64,000 nt of DNA from Synechococcus sp. C9 (GCF_022984075.1 NZ_JALAAD010000001.1:2678501-2742500); one strand, 5' to 3'. Counted from the stretch's first letter, positions 17,101 through 25,698 are shown. Notes: a model not told the origin generated them from the letters alone. Translations and numbers: made by a program.

Positions 17101-17527
17101 GGCGGATATTGCCGACGAAGCGGGCATAGATATTAGTCGGTTCAATGCCTTGGCGCAATTTGATTTTTATATGAATGTCCAACGGAATTACACCACCCAC
17201 AATACCTCGGCGACAATTGAATTTCGGGAGTATGAAATCGAGGCATTAGCCGACCGCATTTACCAAGCCATTCAACGGGATGAGGGGTATATTAGTGCAG
17301 CATTATTATCCCGGTTTGATGCCCTGCAAACTTTTCCCCGTCTGCCGTTTGAACCGATTAGCAAAGAACGGTATGAGCAGTTAGTTCAAGAGGTTTTACA
17401 ACGACGGAAATTGGCTGATTTTGGGGCATTGTTACGTCGCTATGACCAGCCGGATTTGCAATTGGTTCCCCAAGTTGCCGCCTGCGAAGGCGTGACCTGC
17501 GAATTACCTGCCCAACCCCCGGGTTAA
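14195..17527 (+). CDS. nrdJ: Class II (B12-dependent) ribonucleotide reductase, C-terminal half only, with two inteins
   Basis: Exteins total about 390 residues. They hold the radical-site block NPCGEI (thiyl Cys plus Glu), the second redox Cys in FHC/NLAEIH, the TKSLLTNASPGWHPPKAQRY segment, and a C-terminal CEGVTC pair that would re-reduce the active site. They match the second half of cyanobacterial NrdJ (usually about 770 residues or more). The first 380 or so residues, including the other active-site Cys and the rest of the barrel, are missing: an in-frame stop at 14156 excludes upstream extension. The N-terminus MTQAPERPPQTTDPA is unlike NrdJ. Either an N-terminal subunit is encoded elsewhere, as in split NrdJa/NrdJb enzymes, or the gene is broken. 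Starts TTG 14180 and ATG 14195 are both possible. Confidence 0.88.
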   Translation: MTQAPERPPQTTDPAIEAELDHRMSRYGLNPCGEILGADFHCVAGNTLLITRSGLGSIQSLVGQVVEVWNGRRWSAVVPLLTGRERQLYRVHFGDGTWLDVTDYHRFFVRHRFGKDYLEMTTQEIQNYLESGGYQLHTEPFCIDYRDGEFVDPIWAYTLGQLVGDGSLWQSHGQPQLQLRLYGAKSYRALTIASRSSGQVSYYTENQTTPCLRYTGFAEAFNPEWVRQLKYDPTALESLAQWNREAILHFVAGFIDADGTATPSGGVRLYLSNYDRAYRIYLLLLKCGIRSSINLCAKAGTTTNLGRRHQDLWYLQITDCQGIPCQQVDTTQGHQPPTKGKWQTIRKVELLPGFHDTYCFHELEVHKGVFGGTLTGQCNLAEIHLNQIDPHNFEEQERAFTAGALSVAALLNHRFVEPRFQYSRELDPIVGVSFTGLFDFFVHAFGKEWLQWWAADRPKSELGLILRQKETDYLQFWRDVVHRVVWDYCDRHGLRRPNRCTTVQPAGCLDRTALRIFDQGLLYADEIVEPGSGESRGLGLTVRHGIPTDTAIANPPLPLVRVTLKNGRVLRMTPNHRLSIAAQWVRADQLKIGMEIDYSLGEYRHREDAPLISLNLAQYTRAGRKEFLGHGRGVLTAEITTPTTLNPELGYFLGCLFGDGAISECKDRVRFAFNAKELDLVERLQGIAQRQFGIGGTISYDARNGGTRSELVFASKQLFDWLKLNQLQKPNSKDLERIPLAIRKSSRETILAFFCGLIDTDGCVRSTGSLCIDSSNETFIRNLQQVAEAVGLCFSIYHNIQGENFQYQKDMWGLSLSPMWSQPEALAYLNTHSRKCQLCPLPEPKRQFVFHPYRIVDIEWETTPDYSYDFAVSGIDDDDSWYWQGALKSHNTKSLLTNASPGWHPPKAQRYIRRITFAKNDPVALACMDYGYSVVPGQSDKDDQGNLLNDPFDPRCNEWLVEIPVAVSWADIADEAGIDISRFNALAQFDFYMNVQRNYTTHNTSATIEFREYEIEALADRIYQAIQRDEGYISAALLSRFDALQTFPRLPFEPISKERYEQLVQEVLQRRKLADFGALLRRYDQPDLQLVPQVAACEGVTCELPAQPPG
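14318..15325 (+). other. Intein 1 in nrdJ (336 residues, LAGLIDADG endonuclease)
   Basis: Starts at Cys (CVAGNTLLITRSG) and ends TLTGQ before the +1 residue Cys of the extein CNLAEIH. Block B is near VTDYHRFFV. The homing endonuclease has LGQLVGDGS and VAGFIDADG dodecapeptides. The terminal residue is Gln rather than the usual Asn, which is rare but known. The +1 Cys is the expected redox-active cysteine of the reductase, so the enzyme is inactive until splicing. Confidence 0.85.
15716..16867 (+). other. Intein 2 in nrdJ (384 residues, LAGLIDADG endonuclease)
   Basis: Starts at Cys (CLDRTALRIFDQG) after the extein VQPAG and ends GALKSHN before the +1 Thr of TKSLLTN. Canonical features: MTPNHRLSI as block B, LGCLFGDGA and CGLIDTDGC as LAGLIDADG motifs, and a C-terminal His-Asn. 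The insertion point lies in a highly conserved catalytic-domain loop. Confidence 0.88.
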
Positions 17528-17539
17528 ATTGCTAATTTC

Positions 17540-18109
17540 ATGTCCTCTTTTCAGTTGATCGTTGGTCTGGGTAATCCGGGGAGTAAATATGCGTTTACCC
17601 GTCACAACGTTGGTTTTATGGCTGTCGATAGACTCGCCAAAAGATGGAGTATTGCTTGGCAGGAAAAAAGTAAATTGCACGGGTGGATTGCCCAAGGTAA
17701 CGAAGTGATTTTGCTGAAGCCGAATACCTATATGAACCATTCGGGACAGGCGGTGCAGGCGGTCTGCCATTGGTTCAAAATCATGCCCCGTTATGTATTG
17801 GTAATTTATGACGATTTAGATTTACCCTTTGGCAAATTGCGCTTACGAAAACAGGGTTCCGCCGGGGGTCACAACGGCATGAAATCCATTATTCAACATT
17901 TAGGCACCCAGGAATTTCCCCGCTTACGCATCGGCATTGGTCGCCCAGTAGAGGGAGAGAGTGCCCACTACGTTTTAGAAGCGTTTAATAGTGAACAAAA
18001 AGAAAAATTACCTAGCATTTTAGACCAGGCAGTGCGGGTGATTGAACTAGGAAGAAAACAGGGTTTAGACTACGCTATGAATGAGTGTAATGCTTGGAAT
18101 ATTGAATGA
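17540..18109 (+). CDS. pth: Peptidyl-tRNA hydrolase
   Basis: 189 residues, the usual length. Motifs: LIVGLGNPGSKYAFTRHNVG with the catalytic His, LLKPNTYMNHSG, and YDDLDLPFGKLRLRKQGS leading to GGHNGMKS with the catalytic-pocket Asp, His and Asn. It releases peptide from tRNAs that drop off the ribosome, recycling tRNA in the cytoplasm. It starts 12 bases after the nrdJ stop, so the two may be co-transcribed. Confidence 0.96.
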   Translation: MSSFQLIVGLGNPGSKYAFTRHNVGFMAVDRLAKRWSIAWQEKSKLHGWIAQGNEVILLKPNTYMNHSGQAVQAVCHWFKIMPRYVLVIYDDLDLPFGKLRLRKQGSAGGHNGMKSIIQHLGTQEFPRLRIGIGRPVEGESAHYVLEAFNSEQKEKLPSILDQAVRVIELGRKQGLDYAMNECNAWNIE

Positions 18110-18196
18110 AGAATCATGCTAAAAACTAGGTTGCAAGCCTATTACTTCTAGGCTTAGTTCTGCATAGCCTGTATGGGTTGGCAACGGTAGGGTATT

Positions 18197-18865
18197 TCAT
18201 GGAACGTTTGCCGCTTGTTCTAACCCCAATTCTACCCGCCAATCCGCTAAGGGTTTCTCCCAGTGGTCTTCCCATCGTTCAGCCAGCAGTGGTTTCGCTT
18301 GACGTCCCAGACGGTATCCACGGGCAAGGTGTTCAAGCAGGGTCTCTAAATCCTGGGGAGCCTTGAACAGGGTACTGATGAGACCGCCAGTAATCAGTAT
18401 TACAGCCATAGTGCGACGGGTTTGCGCCAGTTCAAATGCTTTCAATCCTAATTCCCCTGGCACATCCGTATGAAAACCTGTGACGATATGCCAAATATCA
18501 TGGGTTTGCCGCATTCGTAACAACACATAATTGGTGTCGTCTTTGACGGGAATCAGGCGATAGAAATTTGGGTCAAATCCTGAAGAAATAATGTAATCCG
18601 CATAGGTACGCCCCAAGGAACCGACAGGCAATTTTTGGAGGGCTTCGACGTCAACCTTCGGCGGTAAATAGCGATCACGAATCAACTCAGCCACCCCCGG
18701 TAAGGATTGAACAAATTCAACAGATAGTCGAGTCGCTTGGGTATCCCGTAGCCCATCTTCGATATCATACACAGACTGGGTGTGAGCCGGGTCTTCGAGA
18801 AGAGACACCACTCCTTTTAAGGCACTAATATAACCGAGTTGTTGTTCAAGATTCACCCAAGCCAT
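18197..18865 (-). CDS. Coq4 family protein
   Basis: About 222 residues; the ATG at 18865 has AAGAGG eight bases upstream and is preferred to 18871. The Coq4 zinc-site pattern HDIWH followed by a glutamate in GELGLKAFEL lies near residues 110-128. In mitochondria Coq4 is needed for ubiquinone synthesis and was shown to act in C1 decarboxylation/hydroxylation. Cyanobacteria make plastoquinone, not ubiquinone, so the role here is unknown; a quinone- or isoprenoid-related job is a guess. Confidence 0.8.
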   Translation of the reverse strand: MAWVNLEQQLGYISALKGVVSLLEDPAHTQSVYDIEDGLRDTQATRLSVEFVQSLPGVAELIRDRYLPPKVDVEALQKLPVGSLGRTYADYIISSGFDPNFYRLIPVKDDTNYVLLRMRQTHDIWHIVTGFHTDVPGELGLKAFELAQTRRTMAVILITGGLISTLFKAPQDLETLLEHLARGYRLGRQAKPLLAERWEDHWEKPLADWRVELGLEQAANVP

Positions 18866-19097
18866 GATCATTGCCTCTTAAGCCACCTATTTATCGTATC
18901 AAAAAGTTTGCTTAAGCTGATACAGTCTGTTCATGTAGCTAAACATACCAAGGTTGACATGATATGGGTCGCTGGGCGTAGCCCCACATTGGTTTCCCAG
19001 AATCTTAAGGCGACAACCTTAACCTACCTAGCTATAAATGAAAGGATACAATTTTTTTTTCTAAGACTTGACTTGAATGAAGTGAGAACAAGTGGGT

Positions 19098-19134
19098 TTA
19101 CAGCCCTATCCCGTAACCACTTAAAAGGCTGTAA
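19098..19134. repeat. Inverted repeat between coq4-like gene and mazG
   Basis: TTACAGCC and GGCTGTAA form a perfect eight-base stem with a 21-base loop just past the mazG stop codon. No T-run follows it in the mazG direction, so it may be a weak terminator or a processing hairpin. The rest of the 270-base gap holds no gene that I can see. Confidence 0.35.
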
Positions 19135-19138
19135 TAGG

Positions 19139-20044
19139 CTATACCTTCAAGTTATGCTGTTCTACTATAGATTGATTCATTATTGATAAAGCCAGATTCG
19201 GGTCTAGGTGATGGGCAGTTCCCCAGGCGGCGAGCATAAATAATAATCGCCCCAAATGTTCCTGATCCGGTTGGGCTAAAAATGCCTGGAATTGCTCATT
19301 GAGGGTCTGGGAATTGATAGAGAGGTTCAGGTGTTCTGGGTCTTGGAGATGCAGTTTTTGATAGATTTTACCAGCGGCAATCAGAGCCGGGAATGTCGCC
19401 ATATAATGATGAAGTTTTTCAGTAAGCGAATGCCCCTGTTCCTGTTGCTTAATCGCTTCCCAATTTTGACGCACCACCGCCACATCTGCCACTACTAATT
19501 CACCAAATACGTGGGGATGACGACGGATCAATTTTTCACTGATACTAGCGGCAACTTCTGCTAGGGAAAATTCACCCATTTCTTGTGCGATTTGTGATTG
19601 GAGTACCACCTGCAAAAGTAAATCTCCCAATTCTTCTTGGATGGCGGCGGACTGCCCAGTACCGATGGCGTGGACGACTTCGTAGGCTTCTTCGATGATA
19701 TAGGGGGTTAAACTGGTTGGGGTTTGGGCTAAATCCCAGGGACAACCGGTTTGAGGATGGCGCAGTTGGGCAACAATATCCACCAATTGCCGACAGCGTT
19801 CTCCCACCGGATCACCAAGATAAAGGTGAAGGGGATAGGTAAATTCCTGGTGAGATAATTGGGATTTTTCCCCAGTAAAAATGATGGTTTGAGAATTAAA
19901 AATCGTCAGGGGTTGGGTAGGAGCGCAATCGTGCAAAATTGTATCTAATTCTTGAGCATTTTGAATGTGTAAAAAAAGGGCAGGTAATCGCAGTTCTTGC
20001 CCCGGTTGCCAGTGATCAATTGACAGTAAATTCAAACCGTTCAT
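19139..20044 (-). CDS. mazG: MazG family nucleoside triphosphate pyrophosphohydrolase
   Basis: 301 residues. The MazG fold lies in the centre: LRHPQTGCPWDLAQTPTSL, then the metal-binding EEAYEVVHA and EELGDLLLQVV (EExxE/ExxD pattern), followed by RRHPHVFGE and VRQNWEAIKQQEQ. It hydrolyses non-canonical or excess NTPs to NMP and pyrophosphate. The N-terminal 90 residues are an extra domain seen in cyanobacterial forms. Its start overlaps the stop of the upstream coiled-coil gene by four bases. Confidence 0.92.
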   Translation of the reverse strand: MNGLNLLSIDHWQPGQELRLPALFLHIQNAQELDTILHDCAPTQPLTIFNSQTIIFTGEKSQLSHQEFTYPLHLYLGDPVGERCRQLVDIVAQLRHPQTGCPWDLAQTPTSLTPYIIEEAYEVVHAIGTGQSAAIQEELGDLLLQVVLQSQIAQEMGEFSLAEVAASISEKLIRRHPHVFGELVVADVAVVRQNWEAIKQQEQGHSLTEKLHHYMATFPALIAAGKIYQKLHLQDPEHLNLSINSQTLNEQFQAFLAQPDQEHLGRLLFMLAAWGTAHHLDPNLALSIMNQSIVEQHNLKV

Positions 20045-20550
20045 TTGCGTCCCATATCCCGTTTTAATTGTTCAAATTCCCTTTCCAATTCTAAATTTCT
20101 AAACTCCTTTTCTACCCTATCGGGTGTCTGGTAGCCGGAGGAGCTATCGGTTGGGGGCTGAACCTGTTGACGTTTGGATTGAATTTGCGTCAGTAACGCC
20201 TGCAACTGTTGAATCCGTTTTTTGGCAACGGTTAGTTCTGCCCAATATTGGTTGCCCTGGGTCATCAATATCCCCTGGCGCATTTTCGCCGCATGGATCA
20301 AATCCTGCCGTCCTGCTCGTTCCGCCAGTGCCAACCGTTCATGCCACAGCCGAATTTGCTCGCCCGTTGCCAGAATTTTTTGCTCCAATGTTTGGGTTTC
20401 CCCCTGCAATTGTTGGAGGAGTTGGCGGGTCTGGGTTTCCTGTTCGGCGAGGGTGTCCTGTTCCATCTCCGCCGCTAAATCCGGGTGCGCCCGCAAAAAA
20501 TCATCTAATTTGGCTGTTAAAGAAGCCTCCAATTCATCCCACCAACCCAT
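20041..20550 (-). CDS. TIGR04376-type coiled-coil protein (linked to hercynine metabolism)
   Basis: About 169 residues from MGWWDELEASL (ATG 20550; an upstream start at 20565 adds five residues). The central 110 residues are a long charged helix with Gln/Glu/Leu heptads (ETQTRQLLQQLQGETQTLEQK; AKKRIQQLQALLTQIQSKR), giving a coiled coil. The family is annotated as a hercynine-metabolism protein by association, but its activity is not established. It overlaps mazG by four bases. Confidence 0.7.
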   Translation of the reverse strand: MGWWDELEASLTAKLDDFLRAHPDLAAEMEQDTLAEQETQTRQLLQQLQGETQTLEQKILATGEQIRLWHERLALAERAGRQDLIHAAKMRQGILMTQGNQYWAELTVAKKRIQQLQALLTQIQSKRQQVQPPTDSSSGYQTPDRVEKEFRNLELEREFEQLKRDMGRK

Positions 20551-20618
20551 AGATGCCCTCACCATAGGATAATAAGTATAGTTTAACGGTTTGACTGCAC
20601 TCTGTTCTAGGTTATCCG

Positions 20619-21950
20619 ATGTTTAACACCGATAACAATCTGTGGATACACCAAGCCCAATTATTAGGGGAAGATGGCATATTACGCCCCTATAACCTGG
20701 GGATTCAAGGGGGTAAAATTACAGCCATTACCACTGAGGATCATCGCCGTGAATATGAACATATTTTAGACGCTCAGGGTTGGGTTCTATTACCAGGAGT
20801 TATTGACCCCCAAGTACATTTTCGGGAACCGGGTTTAGAGCATAAAGAGGATTTTTGGACTGCCAGTCATGCCTGCGCCAAGGGAGGGGTAACCTCTTTT
20901 TTAGAAATGCCCAATACTCGCCCATTGACTACCAATCAGATAACTCTTGATGACAAATTGCATCGAGCCGCCCAGAAATCCTTGGTAAATTATGGTTTTT
21001 TTGTGGGAGCAACCCGGTACAATCTCACGGAACTCAATCAGGTACACCCCGTTTGTGGGATCAAAATTTTCATGGGTTCAATGCACGGCGACCTGCTCAT
21101 GGATGATCCCGATTATTTAGAACAAATCTTCGCCCAGGGTACCCGTTTAATTGCGGTTCATGCGGAAAATCAACAACGGATCACCCAACGCCGCCAGCAA
21201 TTTGCGACCCAGTATCATATCCCGGATATTCATTCGGAAATTCAGGATGATATTGCTGCCCTCCAGGCGACAGAATTAGCCGTCAATCTTGCGATTAAAT
21301 ATCGCCGCAGATTACATATTTTGCATTTGTCCACCGCTTTAGAAGTGGAATTTTTACGCCTACACAAACAGCCTTGGATCACCGCAGAAGTGACCCCACA
21401 ACATTTGCTCCTGAATCGTTCTGCCTATCAAGAATTAGGCACGCTTGCTCAGATGAATCCACCCCTCCGTACCGCCCATGACAATCAGGTACTATGGCAG
21501 GGATTGCAGGAGGGATTGATTGATTTTATGGCAACGGATCACGCCCCCCATACGTTAGCAGAAAAAGCCCAGCCCTATCCCCAATCTCCCTCAGGAATGC
21601 CGGGGGTGGAAACCCTTTTGCCCCTGATGCTGACCCAAATGAAACAAGGGAAATGCACCCTCAAACAAGTGACCCAGTGGTTATCTACCAAGGTGGCAGA
21701 AGCCTATAAAATTCCCAACAAGGGACGGATTGCCCCTGGCTATGATGCGGATTTAGTTCTAGTAGATTTGGAACAGGAATATCCCGTGCGGCGAGCGGAT
21801 TTGCAAACTAAGTGTGGGTGGAGTCCCTTTGAAAATTGGGTACTCACAGGTTGGCCGCAGGTGACGATTGTGGGGGGGCGGATTGTTTATTATCAAGGGC
21901 AATTTAATGAGGAAGTTCGAGGCACAGCATTGCAGTTTTTATCTGATTAA
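20619..21950 (+). CDS. pyrC: Dihydroorotase
   Basis: 443 residues, class I length. Metal ligands: DPQVHFREPG (HxH-like pattern), the carboxylated Lys in GIKIFMGSMHGD, His in LIAVHAENQ and LHILHLST, and the catalytic Asp in MATDHAPHT. It closes carbamoyl-aspartate to dihydroorotate in pyrimidine synthesis. DPQVHF replaces the common DxHxH, so one zinc ligand appears changed, as in some non-catalytic or divergent members. The short promoter region is shared with the divergent coiled-coil gene. Confidence 0.9.
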   Translation: MFNTDNNLWIHQAQLLGEDGILRPYNLGIQGGKITAITTEDHRREYEHILDAQGWVLLPGVIDPQVHFREPGLEHKEDFWTASHACAKGGVTSFLEMPNTRPLTTNQITLDDKLHRAAQKSLVNYGFFVGATRYNLTELNQVHPVCGIKIFMGSMHGDLLMDDPDYLEQIFAQGTRLIAVHAENQQRITQRRQQFATQYHIPDIHSEIQDDIAALQATELAVNLAIKYRRRLHILHLSTALEVEFLRLHKQPWITAEVTPQHLLLNRSAYQELGTLAQMNPPLRTAHDNQVLWQGLQEGLIDFMATDHAPHTLAEKAQPYPQSPSGMPGVETLLPLMLTQMKQGKCTLKQVTQWLSTKVAEAYKIPNKGRIAPGYDADLVLVDLEQEYPVRRADLQTKCGWSPFENWVLTGWPQVTIVGGRIVYYQGQFNEEVRGTALQFLSD

Positions 21951-21957
21951 TTGCAGG

Positions 21958-22085
21958 TATAGCAATCCTACTTGATTAGTGAACAGAAGTGAACAGAGAT
22001 TTCCCAGAACCATACACCGCAGGTGCTTCTTGGACGGGGACGGTGCCCCTGCGACCCCTATTCCATTTTTATTTAGGATTACTAT
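21958..22085 (+). repeat. MITE copy (full length) after pyrC
   Basis: Runs from TATAGCAATCCTACTTGATT to TTTAGGATTACTATA; the ends are inverted copies of each other and match the IS630 termini at 55732-56863. The core contains a GC-rich inverted repeat around GGGGACGGTGCCCC. A short direct duplication of AGTGAACAGA is present near the left end. Confidence 0.8.
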
Positions 22086-22121
22086 AGTTTTATTGGCTAA
22101 TAATTTGTGAACGGGCTGTAC

Positions 22122-22817
22122 TTACCCCTTAGTTTTGGTTTTGGATTTGCTCACCGGGGCTTTGGCGGGCATATCCGCTTTCCCCGTCGCCACCACCAAA
22201 ATTCCCACCACCGAGAATCCCGCCTGTGCTAATACGGTTTGGGCTGTGCGGGCCGTCGCTCCCGTCGTGTAAATGTCATCCAAAATCAACACCGGGTTCT
22301 TGGGAGGGGGATGGCGGGGATGAATGGCAAACGCTGTCGCCAAATTCGCCTCCCGTTCCTGCGCCGATAGGGAATGTTGCGCCTGGGTATCGGTTTGCCG
22401 CAGGAGTAAATTGCTGTACAGTTTTAAGCCAACATACTCACAAAAGGCTTCTGCCAATAGTTCTGCTTGGTTGTACCCCCGGCTTTTGCGTTTTTCCGGA
22501 TGAATGGGAATGGGTACCACCGCAGGCGGTTGTGGCAGTCCATGCCCCCCCGTTAACCATAAATCCCCCAGATGATGCCCCAGGGGCCGGGCAAGCTCCG
22601 GGCGGTTGTGGTATTTGAGTGCCCCCAAGACCCGTTTGAGCGCATCCCCATACCTTCCCCAAGCCGCCAAAGGTAGGGGTTCCTGCCAAAATTGCCAGGG
22701 CTGGGGCAAACGGGTGGCGGCGATCTGCCGTTGACAATCAATACAAAAACAGCCCTGCGCTGGCCGGGTACACAAGGGGCAAGCGGGTCGAAATACGGTC
22801 GTCAACAGGGAGCGCAT
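22122..22817 (-). CDS. comF: ComF family phosphoribosyltransferase-like protein
   Basis: 231 residues. The N-terminus has a zinc-finger pattern CPLCTRPAQGCFCIDCQRQ, then VVPIPIHPEKRKSRGYNQAELLA and the PRPP-binding loop VLILDDIYTTGATART, the ComF hallmarks. In competent bacteria ComF acts in the cytoplasm during uptake of transforming DNA. The C-terminus ends in a lysine-rich tail (SKSKTKTKG). It stands alone, divergent from rbcL. Confidence 0.92.
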   Translation of the reverse strand: MRSLLTTVFRPACPLCTRPAQGCFCIDCQRQIAATRLPQPWQFWQEPLPLAAWGRYGDALKRVLGALKYHNRPELARPLGHHLGDLWLTGGHGLPQPPAVVPIPIHPEKRKSRGYNQAELLAEAFCEYVGLKLYSNLLLRQTDTQAQHSLSAQEREANLATAFAIHPRHPPPKNPVLILDDIYTTGATARTAQTVLAQAGFSVVGILVVATGKADMPAKAPVSKSKTKTKG

Positions 22818-23191
22818 GACCCCAATCGGTGGCGGTTACCCCTACTCTAACCCAGGGCTGGAGATTACAGAATCGTTGTACAAACTTCACACAAAGCAAT
22901 GTTCTAAAAAATGATTAAAAATCATGATGACTCTTATCACTAATACCAATAAATTTCTAGGGTATGCACCAGAATCCCCGATTTTATCGCCGGGAACCTG
23001 GATAAATTTCTTCACAAACAGTAATGAATAACTTTTCATTATCACTCCTATAAAACCTTACAAAGTTGCATAGGGCAACCTTCGTGATAGCGTGAAATTA
23101 AACCCGTCCTAGTCCCAGTTCATCCCGTTACCGATGGGGAGAATTTTTCTGATTGGGTCGGCATTAACCGTTTGCGAAGGAGTTAGGGAAT
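22818..23191 (+). promoter_or_regulatory. rbcL upstream region with inverted repeats
   Basis: No gene is seen in these 374 bases. ATGATTAAAAATCAT at 22911-22925 is a six-base inverted repeat with an AT-rich centre, and GTTGCATAGGGCAAC at 23065-23079 is a second one close to a TATAAAACC stretch. LysR-type regulators such as RbcR bind AT-rich dyads upstream of rbcL, and rbcR lies at 56868-57830. The ribosome site AAGGAG at 23176-23181 fixes the rbcL start at 23192. Confidence 0.4.
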
Positions 23192-24613
23192 ATGGCCCCA
23201 CGAACCCAAGCCCAGGCCGGATTTCAGGCCGGGGTGAAAGATTATCGCCTCACCTATTACACACCGGATTACACACCGAAGGACACGGATTTGTTGGCCT
23301 GTTTTCGGGTCACGCCCCAGCCCGGGGTGCCGCCGGAGGAAGCCGGAGCCGCCGTGGCCGCCGAGTCTTCTACCGGGACTTGGACGACGGTGTGGACGGA
23401 CAACTTGACCGATTTGGAGCGGTACAAAGGCCGTTGCTACGACATCGAACCGGTGCCGGGGGAAGACAATCAATACTTTATGTTTGTGGCCTACCCCTTG
23501 GATTTGTTTGAAGAGGGTTCCGTCACCAATATGCTCACCTCGATTGTGGGGAATGTGTTTGGGTTCAAAGCCCTGAAAGCCCTACGGTTGGAGGATTTAC
23601 GCATTCCGGTGGCCTATTTGAAAACCTTTCAAGGCCCGCCGCACGGCATTGTGGTGGAGCGGGACAAGTTGAATAAGTACGGTCGTCCCCTGCTGGGCTG
23701 TACGATTAAGCCGAAACTGGGCTTGTCGGCGAAAAACTACGGGCGGGCGGTGTACGAATGTCTGCGGGGCGGTTTGGACTTCACCAAAGACGACGAAAAC
23801 ATCAACTCCCAGCCCTTTATGCGCTGGCGGGACCGGTTCCTGTTTGTGCAGGAAGCCATTGAAAAAGCCCAGGCGGAAACCGGGGAAATCAAGGGGCACT
23901 ACCTGAATGTGACCGCCCCCACCTGCGAAGAAATGCTCAAACGGGCGCAGTTTGCCAAGGAAATCAAAACCCCGATCATCATGCACGATTATTTGACCGG
24001 GGGCTTTACTGCCAACACCACCCTGGCGAAATTCTGTCGGGACAACGGCCTGCTATTGCACATCCACCGGGCCATGCACGCCGTGATTGACCGGCAACGC
24101 AACCACGGGATTCACTTCCGGGTCTTGGCCAAATGCCTGCGGATGTCCGGGGGCGACCACCTGCACTCCGGCACCGTGGTGGGCAAACTGGAAGGGGAAC
24201 GGGGCATTACCATGGGCTTCGTGGACCTGATGCGGGAGGACTACGTGGAGGAAGACCGCTCCCGGGGGATTTTCTTCACCCAGGACTACGCCTCGATGCC
24301 GGGGGTGATGCCCGTGGCCTCCGGGGGGATTCACGTGTGGCACATGCCCGCCCTGGTGGAAATTTTTGGGGACGACTCCTGTCTGCAATTCGGGGGTGGT
24401 ACCCTGGGTCACCCCTGGGGGAATGCGCCGGGAGCCACCGCCAACCGGGTTGCCCTGGAAGCCTGTATCCAAGCCCGCAATGAAGGCCGGGATTTGGCCC
24501 GTGAAGGCAACCAAGTGATCCGGGAAGCCGCCAAATGGTCGCCGGAATTGGCTGTGGCCTGCGAACTCTGGAAGGAAATTAAGTTTGAATTCCAGGCGGT
24601 GGACACCCTTTAG
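23192..24613 (+). CDS. rbcL: Rubisco large subunit, form IB
   Basis: 473 residues. Catalytic features: [14 protein letters not shown], the carbamylated Lys in [10 protein letters not shown], loop 6 [11 protein letters not shown] and the HIHRAMHAV segment. [20 protein letters not shown] and the overall sequence are green-type form IB, as in beta-cyanobacteria and plants. It fixes CO2 to RuBP in carboxysomes. It is first in rbcL-rbcX-rbcS and has a strong ribosome site. The coding sequence is notably GC-rich compared with the flanks, as expected for a highly expressed gene here. Confidence 0.99.
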   Translation: MAPRTQAQAGFQAGVKDYRLTYYTPDYTPKDTDLLACFRVTPQPGVPPEEAGAAVAAESSTGTWTTVWTDNLTDLERYKGRCYDIEPVPGEDNQYFMFVAYPLDLFEEGSVTNMLTSIVGNVFGFKALKALRLEDLRIPVAYLKTFQGPPHGIVVERDKLNKYGRPLLGCTIKPKLGLSAKNYGRAVYECLRGGLDFTKDDENINSQPFMRWRDRFLFVQEAIEKAQAETGEIKGHYLNVTAPTCEEMLKRAQFAKEIKTPIIMHDYLTGGFTANTTLAKFCRDNGLLLHIHRAMHAVIDRQRNHGIHFRVLAKCLRMSGGDHLHSGTVVGKLEGERGITMGFVDLMREDYVEEDRSRGIFFTQDYASMPGVMPVASGGIHVWHMPALVEIFGDDSCLQFGGGTLGHPWGNAPGATANRVALEACIQARNEGRDLAREGNQVIREAAKWSPELAVACELWKEIKFEFQAVDTL

Positions 24614-24687
24614 GTTCTGTGCTCAGGAAACCGGCAAGATGCTGGCGCTTATGGCACCATGAAGGTTACCGGTTTCCCCCCTTGCCT

Positions 24688-25065
24688 ATGGATTATCCGC
24701 ACATTGCCCGCCAAACCAGCCGTGTCCTGAGCAGTTATCTCACCTACCAGGCTGTGCGGGTGGTGGTGGGGCAACTTTCCCAGACCGACCCCCCCCTGGC
24801 CATCTGGCTGAATGGGTTTTCGGCCACCGGCAAAATCCAGGACGGGGAGCAATACCTGAGGGAGTTGTTGCAGGAACGGCAGGAACTGGCCTTGCGGGTC
24901 ATGACCGTGCGGGAACACCTGGCGGAAACTATCCTCGATGTCCTACCGGAAATGGTGCGGGCGGACATTCAGCAGGCCAATATCCAACAGCGCAAACACC
25001 ATTTGGAGCGCATCACCCAAGTTGCCTCCAGCGAAGCGGCCACCTGGCCGGAATTGGAATCTTAA
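24688..25065 (+). CDS. rbcX: Rubisco assembly chaperone RbcX
   Basis: 125 residues from an ATG at 24688 ([20 protein letters not shown]). It has the helical RbcX pattern, with [20 protein letters not shown] forming the peptide-binding groove, then [20 protein letters not shown]. The dimer clamps the RbcL C-terminus ([12 protein letters not shown] here) during assembly of the L8 core. The open frame extends upstream to 24619, but those residues are unlike the family. It lies between rbcL and rbcS. Confidence 0.95.
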   Translation: MDYPHIARQTSRVLSSYLTYQAVRVVVGQLSQTDPPLAIWLNGFSATGKIQDGEQYLRELLQERQELALRVMTVREHLAETILDVLPEMVRADIQQANIQQRKHHLERITQVASSEAATWPELES

Positions 25066-25082
25066 CCTACGGAGACCCAACC

Positions 25083-25412
25083 ATGAAAACCTTACCTAAG
25101 CAACGGCGGTACGAAACCCTTTCCTACCTGCCCCCGTTGACCGATGCCCAAATCGCCAAGCAAATCCAGTACATCTTGGACAAGGGCTTTATCCCGGCGG
25201 TGGAATTTAATGAAACCTCCTCGGCGGAAGAACACTACTGGACCATGTGGAAATTGCCCCTATTCGGTGCCACCTCCACCCAAGAGGTGCTGAATGAAGT
25301 CCAAGCCTGCCGCTACGAATACCCGGATGCCTACATCAAAGTGGTGGCCTTCGATAACATCAAGCAGTGTCAGATGATTAGCTTCATCGTCCACAAGCCT
25401 GCTAAAATATAG
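25083..25412 (+). CDS. rbcS: Rubisco small subunit
   Basis: 109 residues, typical for cyanobacteria. Motifs: [41 protein letters not shown] and VKVVAFDN-like [13 protein letters not shown]. It caps the L8 core to form L8S8 Rubisco. The ATG follows a GGAG ribosome site by seven bases. It is last in the operon, 17 bases after rbcX, and followed by a strong terminator. Confidence 0.98.
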   Translation: MKTLPKQRRYETLSYLPPLTDAQIAKQIQYILDKGFIPAVEFNETSSAEEHYWTMWKLPLFGATSTQEVLNEVQACRYEYPDAYIKVVAFDNIKQCQMISFIVHKPAKI

Positions 25413-25434
25413 TCTTAGCATTTCGTCATTCCAG

Positions 25435-25468
25435 CCATCGGGGTCGGTTGACTTCGATGGTTTTTTTT
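25435..25468 (+). terminator. Rho-independent terminator of rbcLXS
   Basis: CCATCGGGGTC and GACTTCGATGG pair over 11 positions (two G-U pairs) around a GGTT loop, followed at once by eight T residues. Confidence 0.9.
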
Positions 25469-25494
25469 ACGGCGATCCTATGGCTGGTTTCGGA

Positions 25495-25698
25495 TATAGC
25501 CATCCTAAATGAGAATAGAACAGGGGTTGCAGGGGCACCGCCCCCGTCCTTGGTTCTGGAAAATTTCTGTATGCCTACGGCACGCAAGCTATAGCCATCC
25601 TAAATGAGAAAATGAGAATAGAATAGGGGTCGCAGGGGCACCGCCCCCGTCCTTGGTTCTGGAGAATTCTTGTTTGTTAATCAAGTAGGATCGCTATA
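25495..25698 (+). repeat. Two tandem MITE copies downstream of rbcS
   Basis: Copy one (25495-25589) begins TATAGCCATCCTAAATGAG and lacks its right terminal repeat. Copy two (25590-25698) begins with the same bases and ends AAGTAGGATCGCTATA. Both have the GC-rich core GGGGCACCGCCCCCGTCC. The gap 25413-26025 holds these, a third remnant and the rbcS terminator, but no gene. Confidence 0.8.

Noticed and set aside
23134-24613. Long ORFs overlapping rbcL on both strands
   Set aside because: Shadows of a GC-rich gene; none has domain features and rbcL is unmistakable.
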